From the NCBI GenBank assembly GCA_001839685.1, contig MLAK01000624.1, positions 38,670-88,511 on the forward strand: a DNA stretch of 49,842 bases, given 5' to 3'. Both the position numbers and the translations under genes were made by a program. Every line of letters starts with the position of its first letter. The first letter of the stretch is position 1. The stretch is from Tritrichomonas foetus. Its lineage: Eukaryota > Parabasalia > Tritrichomonadida > Tritrichomonadidae. The notes below the pieces were generated by a model. It was not told where the DNA came from and searched no databases. It saw only the letters and a list, made by a program, of their open reading frames with translations. Positions 38,424 to 47,891 of this stretch are shown here, piece after piece.

Positions 38424-38705
38424 TCAAGATTCCATCAAATTAAGAAAATTTAGATATAATTCTACAGCAGAATCAATATCTTGACAATTAACACCAACCA
38501 TTATACTTTCCAAAATTTCTTCATTATCAAATCCTAAACTAACCAATTCATTTTTGATGGCAATATTTTTCTGTTCATCATAATTTTGAATTGGAAGCAA
38601 ATGATCAGGATCATTTGACGCTATGTATATAACATCATCTCCTAGTTCTTTTCTTTTTTTCCTAATTTCATTACTCCTTTGTATATCTTTTAGAACAATA
38701 TTCAT
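38424..38705 (-). CDS. Small protein with UBA-like C-terminal domain
   Basis: 93 residues from MNIVLKDIQRSNE (ATG at 38705). The last 45 residues, ELVSLGFDNEEILESI and then DIDSAVELYLNFL, fit the three-helix UBA pattern (hydrophobic-MGF-like loop, then AV..LL). UBA domains bind ubiquitin. The N-terminal part is charged, with HLLPIQNYDEQ in the middle. An initiator TCATTA (38716-38721 minus, A+1 at 38719) lies 14 bases before the ATG. It diverges from the gene at 38811 with 105 bases between. Confidence 0.72.
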   Translation of the reverse strand: MNIVLKDIQRSNEIRKKRKELGDDVIYIASNDPDHLLPIQNYDEQKNIAIKNELVSLGFDNEEILESIMVGVNCQDIDSAVELYLNFLNLMES

Positions 38706-38715
38706 TTAGTTTTTT

Positions 38716-38721
38716 TAATGA
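38716..38721 (-). promoter_or_regulatory. Initiator TCATTA of the UBA-like gene
   Basis: TCATTAAAAA on the minus strand, 14 bases before the ATG at 38705. Confidence 0.55.
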
Positions 38722-38810
38722 CCATTTTATCATTGAAATTTTGTTATCGTACAATTAATCTATCAAGGTCAAATTTGGGCAGTTTGAAATAATTATTTTC
38801 AAAATACGAA

Positions 38811-39023
38811 ATGATCTCCCTGCTCTTTATTTCGCTCTTTCTCGAACTTACGGTTTCAATCCCTAATCGAAATAACCTCAATTTAATCGATTATAAGAAT
38901 GAATCAATGAAAATTCGAATAATTAGTATGGAGGCAACTCTCTCTTACGGAGCATTCGCTCTCACAGGTATCGTATTCGCCGTTATCCTTTCACTTAAGT
39001 TTTGTAACCGTCAAAATCCATGA
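38811..39023 (+). CDS. Small type I membrane protein (70 aa)
   Basis: 70 residues. Residues 1-16 (MISLLFISLFLELTVS) form a signal peptide-like stretch, followed by about 25 polar residues with an N-glycosylation sequon (NES, about 30-32), then a second hydrophobic helix (YGAFALTGIVFAVILSL, about 45-62) and a short basic tail (KFCNRQNP). Topology N-out/C-in is likely if the signal peptide is cleaved. No family recognised. TTTTCAAAATA at 38797 (TCA at 38799) lies 10 bases before the ATG, and AAGGTCAAATT at 38765-38775. Confidence 0.7.
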   Translation: MISLLFISLFLELTVSIPNRNNLNLIDYKNESMKIRIISMEATLSYGAFALTGIVFAVILSLKFCNRQNP

Positions 39024-39569
39024 TTTTTTTCATACATGTTTTTCTTAAATAAAATGTAAATTTTTGTTTTTTCAACTATTTTTTAAACTTGTGATATTTC
39101 TATACTAAAGATTCACTGAATCAAACTAATGATGTGTCGCTTCTCAAATCTTCTCAGAACGAGAATTTGCATTATGCTAACATAAGATGCCAATAAGAAT
39201 TCATCATTCCATTTTGAACAGGAAATTTAAATTGAATATGTCTAAATGGAATATGGTTAAATCATCAAAATATAACTAATTGATGAAAATTCGATGATTT
39301 TTACTCTCATGAACTATTATCATGAATTATTATCATGAATATTGTGTGAATGCATTTTTTCTTCTCTCAAGAGATAGACATATCACTTAGTTTTTCTATA
39401 ATTGCAAAAATATTGTTAAAAAAGAAGGTTGCGTATTTATACATATGAGTATTAAAAATATTAAAATTCTTGAGAAACCAGCAACATCTTAACAACTCCA
39501 GGAAATGATGAAGATCTATCAACTTTCACAATAATAATGTATGATACATAATTTTTTACATAAAGATAT
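39024..39569. other. Convergent 3' flanks
   Basis: About 545 AT-rich bases. A short minus frame near 39481-39535 (VKVDRSSSFPGVVKMLL) is vaguely protein-like and could be a relic. No other feature. Confidence 0.3.
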
Positions 39570-40814
39570 CTATAATTCTTTATTTTTTTGTTCAAAGAAA
39601 TCGATAATCATGTCAAGTTCTTCTTTCGATTTCAACATTGGAATATGTCCGAAATTCTCATCATTTTTCTTCCAATCGATACATTTTGTATTTTTCCATT
39701 TGCCGCAAACTACATCAAGAATGTCTGACTGACAAAATCCATCACCTTCACCTTTTATTATTTCATATGTTGTTGAATTGAAATAAACTGGTGTTGGTAA
39801 TCCACTGTTATAAAACAAAATTGTTGGAACAGGCGGTTCTACAATTTTATCATCTTTCAGAGATGATTCTACAGTTTCAAAAACTCTTAAAGATTCTTCA
39901 TTTAAGAATCCACGCTCGTGCAAAAACTCGACAACATTTCTTGGATTCACAATAGTGTTTTCATTATCCTTCATACTAGTAAACTTGTTATTTATATTTT
40001 CTGCATATAGCTGAGCTTGATTGATTTTGTTATAAAAAACAGGTTTGTCTTTAATAATGTTATAGTTTTCAAAGAGTAAAAAAACGGAAGGCATTTGTCG
40101 AATAGCTTTGGCCAATCCCTCATAATAATTATCATCTTCTAATGTACCGGTTAATACATTTCTTATCAAATCAGAACATCCATAAAAAGCAGGTGCATTA
40201 TAAACAATTCGATCGATATGCTTTTGCACCCAATTTTGATCAACATGATTATTGATAAGCATTCTAACAACATGGGAACCCATAGAATGACCAAATAAAA
40301 TTAATTTTTCACCAGTTTGTTCAGTTGCTTCTTCAATTCGATTTTTCAGGTCTTCAAATATTTCTGGGATTCCGGAATAATACAAAATCCAATTGTAGGG
40401 GAAACCAAACAGAGTTTTATTTAATTCATAACCTTCTGAAAGTAAACGTTCAACAACACCACTATATGAAGGAAGTGTATCAACATCACCATAGGGAGCC
40501 GTTTCAATTTTGATTCCAGGAAGTGACTCAACTTTTTTGGATTCATTATTAAAATAGGTTGTCATAAATAAACCTACACAATCTGGATATTGTTTCAGAA
40601 ATGTTTGATTATATGGATAGAATTGAAAATGAACTGGGATATTTGGACATTGTGGATATAAATCCGGTTTAGTTATTGTTGCATACACAGCTGATCCTGT
40701 AAATCCAGGAACAAGAATCACTGGTTTTCTTGCAGTAAGAAAAGGAATAAAGAAGAGGAAAATCATAACAAATAATTGAATACAAATTCTGTGAACGATA
40801 TTTTTTAAATTCAT
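39570..40814 (-). CDS. LCAT/group XV phospholipase A2-like acyltransferase or lipase
   Basis: 414 residues. Residues 1-28 are a signal peptide or anchor (hydrophobic IQLFVMIFLFFIPFL). The mature part begins KPVILVPGFTGSAVYA, the lid/oxyanion region of LCAT-like enzymes. Catalytic Ser177 in GHSMGS (175-180), Asp358 in GEGDGF, and His390 in FGHIPML. Several N-glycosylation sequons (NQT, NES, NKT, NST) and Cys pairs fit a secreted or lysosomal enzyme. Known reaction: deacylation of phospholipid sn-2 chains with transfer to sterol, alcohol or water. T. foetus secretes phospholipases, so a role in lipid scavenging is plausible (inference). TCATAATTGC lies about 30 bases upstream. Confidence 0.93.
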   Translation of the reverse strand: MNLKNIVHRICIQLFVMIFLFFIPFLTARKPVILVPGFTGSAVYATITKPDLYPQCPNIPVHFQFYPYNQTFLKQYPDCVGLFMTTYFNNESKKVESLPGIKIETAPYGDVDTLPSYSGVVERLLSEGYELNKTLFGFPYNWILYYSGIPEIFEDLKNRIEEATEQTGEKLILFGHSMGSHVVRMLINNHVDQNWVQKHIDRIVYNAPAFYGCSDLIRNVLTGTLEDDNYYEGLAKAIRQMPSVFLLFENYNIIKDKPVFYNKINQAQLYAENINNKFTSMKDNENTIVNPRNVVEFLHERGFLNEESLRVFETVESSLKDDKIVEPPVPTILFYNSGLPTPVYFNSTTYEIIKGEGDGFCQSDILDVVCGKWKNTKCIDWKKNDENFGHIPMLKSKEELDMIIDFFEQKNKEL

Positions 40815-41170
40815 AAATGGCCATTTATCATTAGCAATTATGAGATACCCACAGGAGATTTTGATTATTTTTCAATGTTGGAGATGAATTCACAATGGAA
40901 AACTATTGGCCAGTAGTCCCTAGTGAAGAGAATTAAAAGAGAATTTCTTCTCAGAGGTAAGTGAAAATGCGACCAGATATACACTGAACACTTTTCGGCA
41001 ATTTGACTTTTCATTTAACCTTTGACTAATTGTAATTGATAGCAATTTCGAAATGTGACAATATACCTCAAATTTTGACTATCATGTTTCAGAAGTTTAT
41101 ATTGCGCAAACCTCAAATTTGAATGAAAAGTGTGTTCGTTTAATAAATCGAACAACCAGAACTTTTTGCA
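40815..41170. other. Divergent spacer holding copy B of the dispersed repeat
   Basis: 356 bases between the lipase and tubby-like genes. The element at 40980-41145 occupies much of it. No other feature. Confidence 0.4.
40980..41145. repeat. Dispersed repeat copy B with weak inverted ends
   Basis: ACACTGAACACTTTTCGGC, then AATTTGACTTTTCATTTAACC, follows the same order as copy A (10541-10582). At the other side, TTGAATGAAAAGTGTGTTCG (about 41120-41140) is partly complementary to the left edge (GAACACTTTTC), making loose inverted ends of about 160 bases. Confidence 0.5.
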
Positions 41171-42052
41171 ATGAAACATGTTCATGCTCCATTACAACCT
41201 TCATCCAACTCAAAAATCATGGGAATACGAAGTAGAAGACCAAGAAAGAGTGTCAATGAAGATAAAGCACCAAATGATAATGCCGATGATGCTGTGAATG
41301 AAGTACCAGAGCAGCCACAAAATGATACAAATGACAAAACCAATAATGATACTCAAATAAACACAGAAGAGCAAAAAGCTCAAATTGTATTAATTGATAA
41401 TGATAAATCAAATTCAGATAATCCTACACCACTAGTTGAGCCACAAGAAATGACTATCAATCAGCAAATGGTATATGAACAACAAAATCCAATCCAAACT
41501 TTCAATGTTTACAATTGCATTAATGTATCCAAAAAATTGAAAGCTCCTGAATTTACCTTTTTACAGAATAATAAAAATATTTATCGAGCTGTTGCTGAAC
41601 GACTAATTAGCCCCTCAAAGTTTGATGTAATTAATTGTCAAACAAATTCACTTGAAGTTATTATTCAAATTTCAAAACGCCGATCAGTTTTTGAACTGAT
41701 ATTAAATGATGAAAAGAAGAATTGTATCTGTGCAACAAAGATTCATTATAATGGTGAGGAAACAGATATAAGGCATGTTGAGTTTGCCGCTTATGATAAT
41801 GAAATGAAGGAAATGTGTCACCTTTTTGAAAAACCGCCAACCAGAAGTAGAGATGGAAAACTAACTTTAGCTTTTGGCGGAAAAATTGTTGTTCCTAGTA
41901 CAATGAACGTCATTCTAAGAACACCAGACAAATATGAAGAATTAATTGGAGTCAGGCTTATTGCGAACAATACATTGGAAATTGATACGAAATTAGATTT
42001 ATTCCCATTACATATTTTAACACTTGCTGTTGCATCAATGTATGCACAATAG
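41171..42052 (+). CDS. Tubby C-terminal domain-like protein
   Basis: 293 residues. The first ~110 are disordered (Asn/Asp/Gln-rich). Residues about 115-293 match the tubby barrel: KPPTRSRDGKLTLAFGGKI corresponds to the [20 protein letters not shown] strand pair, and the end LEIDTKLDLFPLHILTLAVASM corresponds to [22 protein letters not shown], the last strand and central helix. Known role of the family: phosphoinositide-binding adaptors, often linked to cilia/flagella. The domain here is shorter than in animals (about 180 versus 260 residues). A second Met at residue 17 (MGIRSRRPRKS) could be used. No clear initiator before the ATG. Confidence 0.75.
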   Translation: MKHVHAPLQPSSNSKIMGIRSRRPRKSVNEDKAPNDNADDAVNEVPEQPQNDTNDKTNNDTQINTEEQKAQIVLIDNDKSNSDNPTPLVEPQEMTINQQMVYEQQNPIQTFNVYNCINVSKKLKAPEFTFLQNNKNIYRAVAERLISPSKFDVINCQTNSLEVIIQISKRRSVFELILNDEKKNCICATKIHYNGEETDIRHVEFAAYDNEMKEMCHLFEKPPTRSRDGKLTLAFGGKIVVPSTMNVILRTPDKYEELIGVRLIANNTLEIDTKLDLFPLHILTLAVASMYAQ

Positions 42053-42486
42053 CTTATAGTATTATTCATATTATCATTATTGTAAATAACTCGTTAAAAT
42101 ACTCCTTTTTAAAAAATATTTAACATTAATAATGCATGATGTTATTTTTTTGCAATAATGAACAAATCTAAAGATTGATAGAGAGTATCAATCAAAGTCG
42201 AAAAAAATTAAGACATTTGTTCTATATTAAGAAATATATCTTCTATGTTTGGATTAGAATAATTTCGTCTTGATATTATGGTAAATACGATTTCAAATTG
42301 GTATGCTAGGAGTACTTGATAATGTCTTTTAAAAATATGATTTACATACATTAATTTCCAACTGAGAAAGAAAGAGGAAACAGTATCATGATTCCAGTAT
42401 ACCTGAACTTTTTCTGATTAAGAACGTAACCAATTAATTCAATATATTAAACCATATATGTACTGAATATATCTTTAAGATTTTGA
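42053..42486. other. Intergenic region
   Basis: About 430 AT-rich bases; no feature recognised. Confidence 0.35.
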
Positions 42487-44559
42487 GGAATATCCACTTT
42501 TTCAATAATTATCGGCTTCAGAATCACTTATTTTTTGACGATTAATTTAGCGAATTCGCTTTCATTTATTGCAACCAAATCCTCACCCAATTTCACTCGC
42601 GATTCAAAAGATGGAAATATATCGTTAAGCCAGTCACTTCTTTGTTATCCAACAATGAATGATGCGAATAATTCACTTTTATTGAACTCTGCCACAAAGA
42701 AAAAGAGAAAAATTGACGACTTCAGTGATTCGATCGACCTCCACGCTTCAAGCCTTTACGAACAGCAGTCGAAATGGACATCCTCAGTCAATCGAGTGAA
42801 TTGCGGACTCGACCAAGAAGAAAATGATCTTCAAATCAAACTGGTGAAGTTGACCGACCTCCTCAATCGAATTTCTCGAAGACTGAAAAAGATAGAAACA
42901 AATAAAAGGCGATATCACCTTTTCATGAAAAGCATCGTTGCTGATTTCAAAAAGTCAATTCCATCACAAACGTCCATCATTGAAAAAGGACAAAAAAATG
43001 ATATAGAAAACAATGATAAAGAAAACAATAGAAAAGTGAATAATGATAAAGGACAAAACAATTATAACGAAAACAATCAAAAAGGAAACAAAGAAAAATC
43101 GGGCGAAGAAAAAAAGAAAAATGAAAATGAATTAGATCCATTGAAAATTCGACTAAATCGTGAAATTTCTGAATTTCAAAGAATGATTAATGATTATGAT
43201 TCTAAATTGTCACGTATTAATTTAAAAATTTCAACATTGGATGAAAGACTTCATCATACCTTGGATCAAAAAAACTCTCATTTGATGGAAATTGACCGAC
43301 TTCGCTTGAATTTGAATGGTGATAGCGATTTTTTTGTTTTTAAGTCTGAACAACAATTACAAATAAATGAACAAATACAAAATCTTACACTTCTCGAAAG
43401 AAAAGTAAAAAGACTACAATTAAGGAGAACTCAAATCCAAGATATCATTTCTCAAGAAAAAATTATTATGAAAGAAATCGATAAAAACAAACACAAGTTA
43501 AGTCTGGATATTCAACAGAAATCAAACATGAAGCAAATCGAACAGGATTTGAAAAAAATCACCTTATTAATTCACAAAAAGAATGCTGACATTGAAACGT
43601 TGAATATCAAATTGATCTCTCTCGAACAAGAAATCGAGGTGAATAAACAAAAACGAAACAAAAATGAGGAAATGCTTAAAAAAGTGAAAAACAATTTGAA
43701 CTCAATTCAAAAAGATCTCGACAAAGAGAAAATGAACAAAAATGAGCTCATAAAAATTGAAAAAGAAAGTATAAATCTTTCGAAAATTTTAGTTAATTTA
43801 TATGATGAATTAGAGAGAAATTATGAGATCGAAAATGATCTCAATAAAGAAATGAAAAAAATAGAAAATAAAAGTTCCAAAATTGATGAAATAACTGCTT
43901 CTTCAATTTCTTTTGAAGAAAAAAAGAAAATAAACAATCTTCTAACTCCCCTTCAAGATGAAATTGATAACGAAATAACAGAAAAGCAAACTGCTACAGC
44001 AAAAATTAACGTAAAAACAAGTGAAATCGAGCATTTAAACAAAGATAAAATAGAAATCGCAAAGAAATATCAAAAAATTATAAATGATGTAGATGACGAA
44101 ATTCAAATCGAACATAATGAATACAAAAATATTAATGAAATTAACAATGAAGATATAAAATTAATTGCTCAAAAAGTGAAGCAAAAAATTGCTGATCGAA
44201 TTGAAAAATCTAAACGATCATTTCTTCAGTTATCTTTTGATGTGAGGCGTTTAGAATCGATTTATAAAGAAGAAAAATGTAGAATTTCCAACCGCAGAAG
44301 CAAAATAGAATTTGTGAAGCAGAAATTGAAGGACCAGCCTGATAATTCTCTCAATGATGAGCAACAAGTTATTGCTGAAAGTATAAGTAATACTTTATTA
44401 TCATTAAAAGATGAATTTTTGTTTTGGAATGAATATGACCAACGCGGCGCAGAAAAAACTGCATATAACGGTAGTGAACAAGGAATAATTCTCCGAAAAT
44501 GGATTTCAAAGATTGATTCTTTATTTAAGGATATCGATGATTTCTACCAAAAGTTTTAA
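42487..44559 (+). CDS. Long coiled-coil protein; 5' end unclear (first in-frame ATG at 42655)
   Basis: From the ATG at 42655 it is 634 residues; the frame stays open back to 42487. Near the N terminus KKKRKIDDFSD is a likely nuclear signal. Residues about 60-110 and 165-590 are coiled coil (LEQEIEVNKQKRNKNEEMLK), broken by an Asn/Lys-rich low-complexity patch (about 125-160). No hinge or ATPase heads are present, so it is not an SMC; a kinetochore, spindle or cytoskeletal coiled-coil protein is possible. The 42535-42654 segment (FIATKSSPNFTRDSKDGN) looks coding, but has no ATG. TCACTTATTTTTT at 42524 is a good initiator. If transcription starts there, the first ATG (42611) is an out-of-frame short uORF. 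Confidence 0.8.
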   Translation, partial: GISTFSIIIGFRITYFLTINLANSLSFIATKSSPNFTRDSKDGNISLSQSLLCYPTMNDANNSLLLNSATKKKRKIDDFSDSIDLHASSLYEQQSKWTSSVNRVNCGLDQEENDLQIKLVKLTDLLNRISRRLKKIETNKRRYHLFMKSIVADFKKSIPSQTSIIEKGQKNDIENNDKENNRKVNNDKGQNNYNENNQKGNKEKSGEEKKKNENELDPLKIRLNREISEFQRMINDYDSKLSRINLKISTLDERLHHTLDQKNSHLMEIDRLRLNLNGDSDFFVFKSEQQLQINEQIQNLTLLERKVKRLQLRRTQIQDIISQEKIIMKEIDKNKHKLSLDIQQKSNMKQIEQDLKKITLLIHKKNADIETLNIKLISLEQEIEVNKQKRNKNEEMLKKVKNNLNSIQKDLDKEKMNKNELIKIEKESINLSKILVNLYDELERNYEIENDLNKEMKKIENKSSKIDEITASSISFEEKKKINNLLTPLQDEIDNEITEKQTATAKINVKTSEIEHLNKDKIEIAKKYQKIINDVDDEIQIEHNEYKNINEINNEDIKLIAQKVKQKIADRIEKSKRSFLQLSFDVRRLESIYKEEKCRISNRRSKIEFVKQKLKDQPDNSLNDEQQVIAESISNTLLSLKDEFLFWNEYDQRGAEKTAYNGSEQGIILRKWISKIDSLFKDIDDFYQKF
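42524..42532 (+). promoter_or_regulatory. Possible initiator TCACTTATT
   Basis: TCACTTATTTTTT with A+1 at 42526, about 129 bases before the first in-frame ATG, further than usual for trichomonads. Confidence 0.35.
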
Positions 44560-44648
44560 TCTGTTTGTAATTATATAGGACATTTATATTTAATAAATTT
44601 ATATTATAAATAATTTGTTCATGTATGTTTTTATAATTTTAAATATAT

Positions 44649-46850
44649 TCATGATGCATCGATGTTTTTATCGATAAAAGCTTTGCCTAATTCAGAAAAA
44701 CTTATCATACTTTCAAAGTTAGATATTATATAAGTCATTGGATCAATATAGGAGCCATCTTCAACATTTACGCATTCCCTAAACAAATCGTTAACATCTT
44801 CAGATCTTTTATTAATTAAATTCGTATCAAAATAATCTAAATTCATTTCTTTTTTGGATTGATTAAGTGTATTTAATTCGTTCGAAAGATCCAAATCTTC
44901 AGACATTTCACTATTTCCATACTTCTGAAGAAACAGCTCGCCAAGACGAGCTATTTCTTCAACAGTGCTTTGAACTTCATCACAATCGGTTAATAAACCT
45001 AAAAGCTTTTCGCATTCAATTGTTGGCCATGCAGAATATTTCACTTTAGAATCCAATAATTCTGTGCAAAATTGAAATAATAATGAAAAATTGGGAATTG
45101 AAATATCATCGAACCACAGATTTTGAAGAGATGCTGTTTTAAAAAGATTTTTTAAATATCCAACGCCTTTTTCTCCAAGAACATGTCTTGAAATATCTAA
45201 AGACTGCAATTTACAATTAAATCTCATATTTTTAATAAATGAATTAATCAATTCACCAAAATGTGAATTTGCTGTTCCATCACCTCTCAGAAACAAGTGA
45301 ACGATGTTTGATAACTCAATCACATTTAATAATTGAGAGGTACCTGAAACACAATCTTTCATGATAATGGAATTATTTATAGAAAGGTATTTCAGATTTC
45401 TTTGTTTTGAAATAAAGTTAGAAAATAGAGCTAATAATTCTGAATTCATTGGATTAAAATTAAATGAAAAATGTTTCAAGCAAGAAAGTTCAAAATCTTG
45501 TAAACAGAAAATAAAATCACTAAATTCAATTTCGGTCATATCTAGTGATGATAAATAAAATTGATACACGGAAACATTACCGAAAGATATCAATTCGATT
45601 AGTGATCGAAGAGATTCGGAATTCGTGAAACAATTATTTAAATTCAATGAAAAAATTTCAATTGGATTGGCGACAGAAAAGCTAATAGGATGTGCAAATT
45701 TATTATTCTCTAAGTTTATCGTTTTTACATTTGTGTGATTATTAAAAATTTCTTGAAGAATTGTTGAGCATTCAATTCCACAATTCCTAATCGAAATGTT
45801 TTCAAGTGTCTTTTGAATCCAATCATTTTTAAACATTTCATAAAGAAATTCACTATTTTGTATATTTAGAAATTCAAGTGATTTTATAGTTTGATAACAG
45901 CTATTTTCATTAAAAGCATGAAAAATGTTGATTCCTTCATCTTTGAAATCAAAAGTACAATTATCAAAAGAGATAGATTTATAATCTTTTCCAAATAAAG
46001 AAAATGATCTAAAAATCTCTAAATCAGTGAATGTACATTTTGAAAAATGTAAAGAATTTGGATGAAAAATTAGTGGTGAAGTTAAAACATTTGATATTTC
46101 TTCAGGAGCACCTTCAAAATCAACTTCTTTGAATATTAGATTTTGGATGAATTTGTTAATATTAAAAATTGTTGAACAAAGTTGAATAATGATTTTAAGC
46201 TTCAATTTTTCTATTATTAAAGTAGTAAAATTATTCTCAAATGAAAGAGCTAAAACTAAAGCACTAATTAAAGGGTCAGTAATATTTTCATTATTCAATG
46301 TATATATTCCTTTCACTAAATAAGCAACACAATCAAGAATTGAATGATTATTTTTTGTAATTTTCTTTAAATTTAAGTCATAGTGCATGATACTAGATAC
46401 TATTCGATCAGAAAATAAATTTTGTGGCTTATATATTAAAGCATCAGGAGTTGCAATAATATGAACTTCATGATTTACATTTATTGAAAAAGGCAAAAGT
46501 GAAGGTGGAAATAATGCCTGCCGAATATACATGACTAAAAATCCCATTTGTACTGCATCATCATGTTTTATATTTATTGAGGTTTTGTTTGAAAAAAAAA
46601 TGACATTTTTTGGAACAACATTCATTGAAATTAAATCAACATATGAAATTGACCTATACATTTTTATTGGATGGCCAAATGATTTTATATTTAGCAAAAA
46701 GATTCCTGCATTTGATATTACAAAATAATAATCTGCGTACCCTTTTTTAAATCTATGCACTTCAACAATTTCGATTTTGATGGTTGTGTGCTGAGGGAGA
46801 GCAAAAATTGGATCAATTTTGGTGAGAATATCATGCGTTAATTCATTCAT
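44649..46850 (-). CDS. Leucine-rich-repeat protein, CARMIL-like
   Basis: 733 residues. Residues 1-115 look like a PH-like fold (FKKGYADYYFVISNAGIFLL). Residues about 200-600 are irregular LRRs, seen in strings such as LENISIRNCGIE, VKTINLENNKF, LQSLDISRHVLGEKGVGYL (28-30 residue spacing, RNI-like). The last ~120 residues are acidic and helical. PH-like plus LRR order matches CARMIL proteins, which regulate actin capping; trichomonads have many LRR proteins of this type. There is no clear capping-protein-binding motif, so the assignment is architecture-based. Just upstream, a five-codon uORF (ATGAAGTTTTTATGA) overlaps the ATG by one base. Confidence 0.75.
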   Translation of the reverse strand: MNELTHDILTKIDPIFALPQHTTIKIEIVEVHRFKKGYADYYFVISNAGIFLLNIKSFGHPIKMYRSISYVDLISMNVVPKNVIFFSNKTSINIKHDDAVQMGFLVMYIRQALFPPSLLPFSINVNHEVHIIATPDALIYKPQNLFSDRIVSSIMHYDLNLKKITKNNHSILDCVAYLVKGIYTLNNENITDPLISALVLALSFENNFTTLIIEKLKLKIIIQLCSTIFNINKFIQNLIFKEVDFEGAPEEISNVLTSPLIFHPNSLHFSKCTFTDLEIFRSFSLFGKDYKSISFDNCTFDFKDEGINIFHAFNENSCYQTIKSLEFLNIQNSEFLYEMFKNDWIQKTLENISIRNCGIECSTILQEIFNNHTNVKTINLENNKFAHPISFSVANPIEIFSLNLNNCFTNSESLRSLIELISFGNVSVYQFYLSSLDMTEIEFSDFIFCLQDFELSCLKHFSFNFNPMNSELLALFSNFISKQRNLKYLSINNSIIMKDCVSGTSQLLNVIELSNIVHLFLRGDGTANSHFGELINSFIKNMRFNCKLQSLDISRHVLGEKGVGYLKNLFKTASLQNLWFDDISIPNFSLLFQFCTELLDSKVKYSAWPTIECEKLLGLLTDCDEVQSTVEEIARLGELFLQKYGNSEMSEDLDLSNELNTLNQSKKEMNLDYFDTNLINKRSEDVNDLFRECVNVEDGSYIDPMTYIISNFESMISFSELGKAFIDKNIDAS

Positions 46851-47174
46851 AAAAACTTCATAAAATTCCTCAGATATTTTTGTAAAGTTCTGAATTTTTT
46901 GACCAGGAAAGAAAATTTGAATACTTTACATGAATCGTTCATCACATAAATAATTGTTTTCACTTGAAAAAGATTATTATTTCATAACCAAAAAGCAAGT
47001 AACTCCATCACATATATGTTCTAATTCAAACGAATAAAAGAATTATTTCTTTTTTCAAGATCAAATCTGAAAATAAATAAAAGAAATGAAAGATATAAAA
47101 AAGCAATAATAAGGAATTAAGGCAAATAGGATATATCTTTACATTAATAAAAAAAAAAAAAATTATATCAGAGA
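46851..47174. other. Intergenic region upstream of the LRR gene
   Basis: About 320 AT-rich bases with A-runs near 47150. No feature recognised apart from the small uORF just before the gene. Confidence 0.35.
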
Positions 47175-47273
47175 TTAGTTTTTTCTCTGATTGACTCCTG
47201 TTCGTGCAAGTATTGCATATAAATCAGTGGCGACAATATTTGCTCCAACAATGAGTGCTTCAGCATTCCGCAG
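47175..47273 (-). other. Orphan exon-like coding segment
   Basis: Minus strand 47273-47175 encodes LRNAEALIVGANIVATDLYA then ILARTGVNQRKN and a TAA. The string is unusually protein-like (Ala/Gly/Val-rich, no low complexity) and its codons are GC-richer than the surroundings. Directly upstream are three in-frame stops (TAA TAA TAG), so the segment begins right after an AG, as a 3' exon would. Further up at 47372 an ATG follows TCACCTTTTTTATTC. It may be the last exon of a split gene or a relic. Confidence 0.4.
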
Positions 47274-47891
47274 CTATTATTAAATAACAAAGTTAAACTT
47301 ATGGAAAAGTTTGTATTGATTTGTATAAACAAATAACAATATAATATAATATGTGTATAGTTTTTTCCGCATTAGAATAAAAAAGGTGATTCCAAAGATA
47401 AAATAAAATCATCCTCTCCTCTTCTGTTACATTCTATTATGAATAGGTAAAATACATTCTATTATATAGCGTATTATATAATCAAATAGAGTTCTATATA
47501 TGAATATGACCAAATATTTTGTATATATTGAATTTTGGTCTATTAGGGTATTTTGTAGATAGTGTGTTTTTGTATGAATATTGATGGGACATCATTTTCA
47601 AAAAATAAAAAAAATTGCTCTAGTGCAACAATGTATATGCAGATTAGAAAAGAGCAATGAGTACATAAAATGTATGGCAACTATATGTACTCCTTACAAA
47701 AAGTATCAATTTGCAAAGTTCAGGCAATTGCAGGAATTGAATTAAAAAATTAAGCTGAACTCAATCAACACAAAGAAAATCTGGTTTTGTGATTTGGTTG
47801 AAACAGGCAGAGAAAGAAAAATAATAAAGTTGTCCCATATTCTGTAACAATGAAAGAAAGCGAGTACTTAAAGACTGACGAGAGGTTGGGC
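47274..47891. other. Spacer 3' of the second phosphatase gene
   Basis: AT-rich with repeated ATTCTATTATA strings. Some weak protein-like fragments (KYQFAKFRQLQEL near 47700) but no supported gene. Confidence 0.3.
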
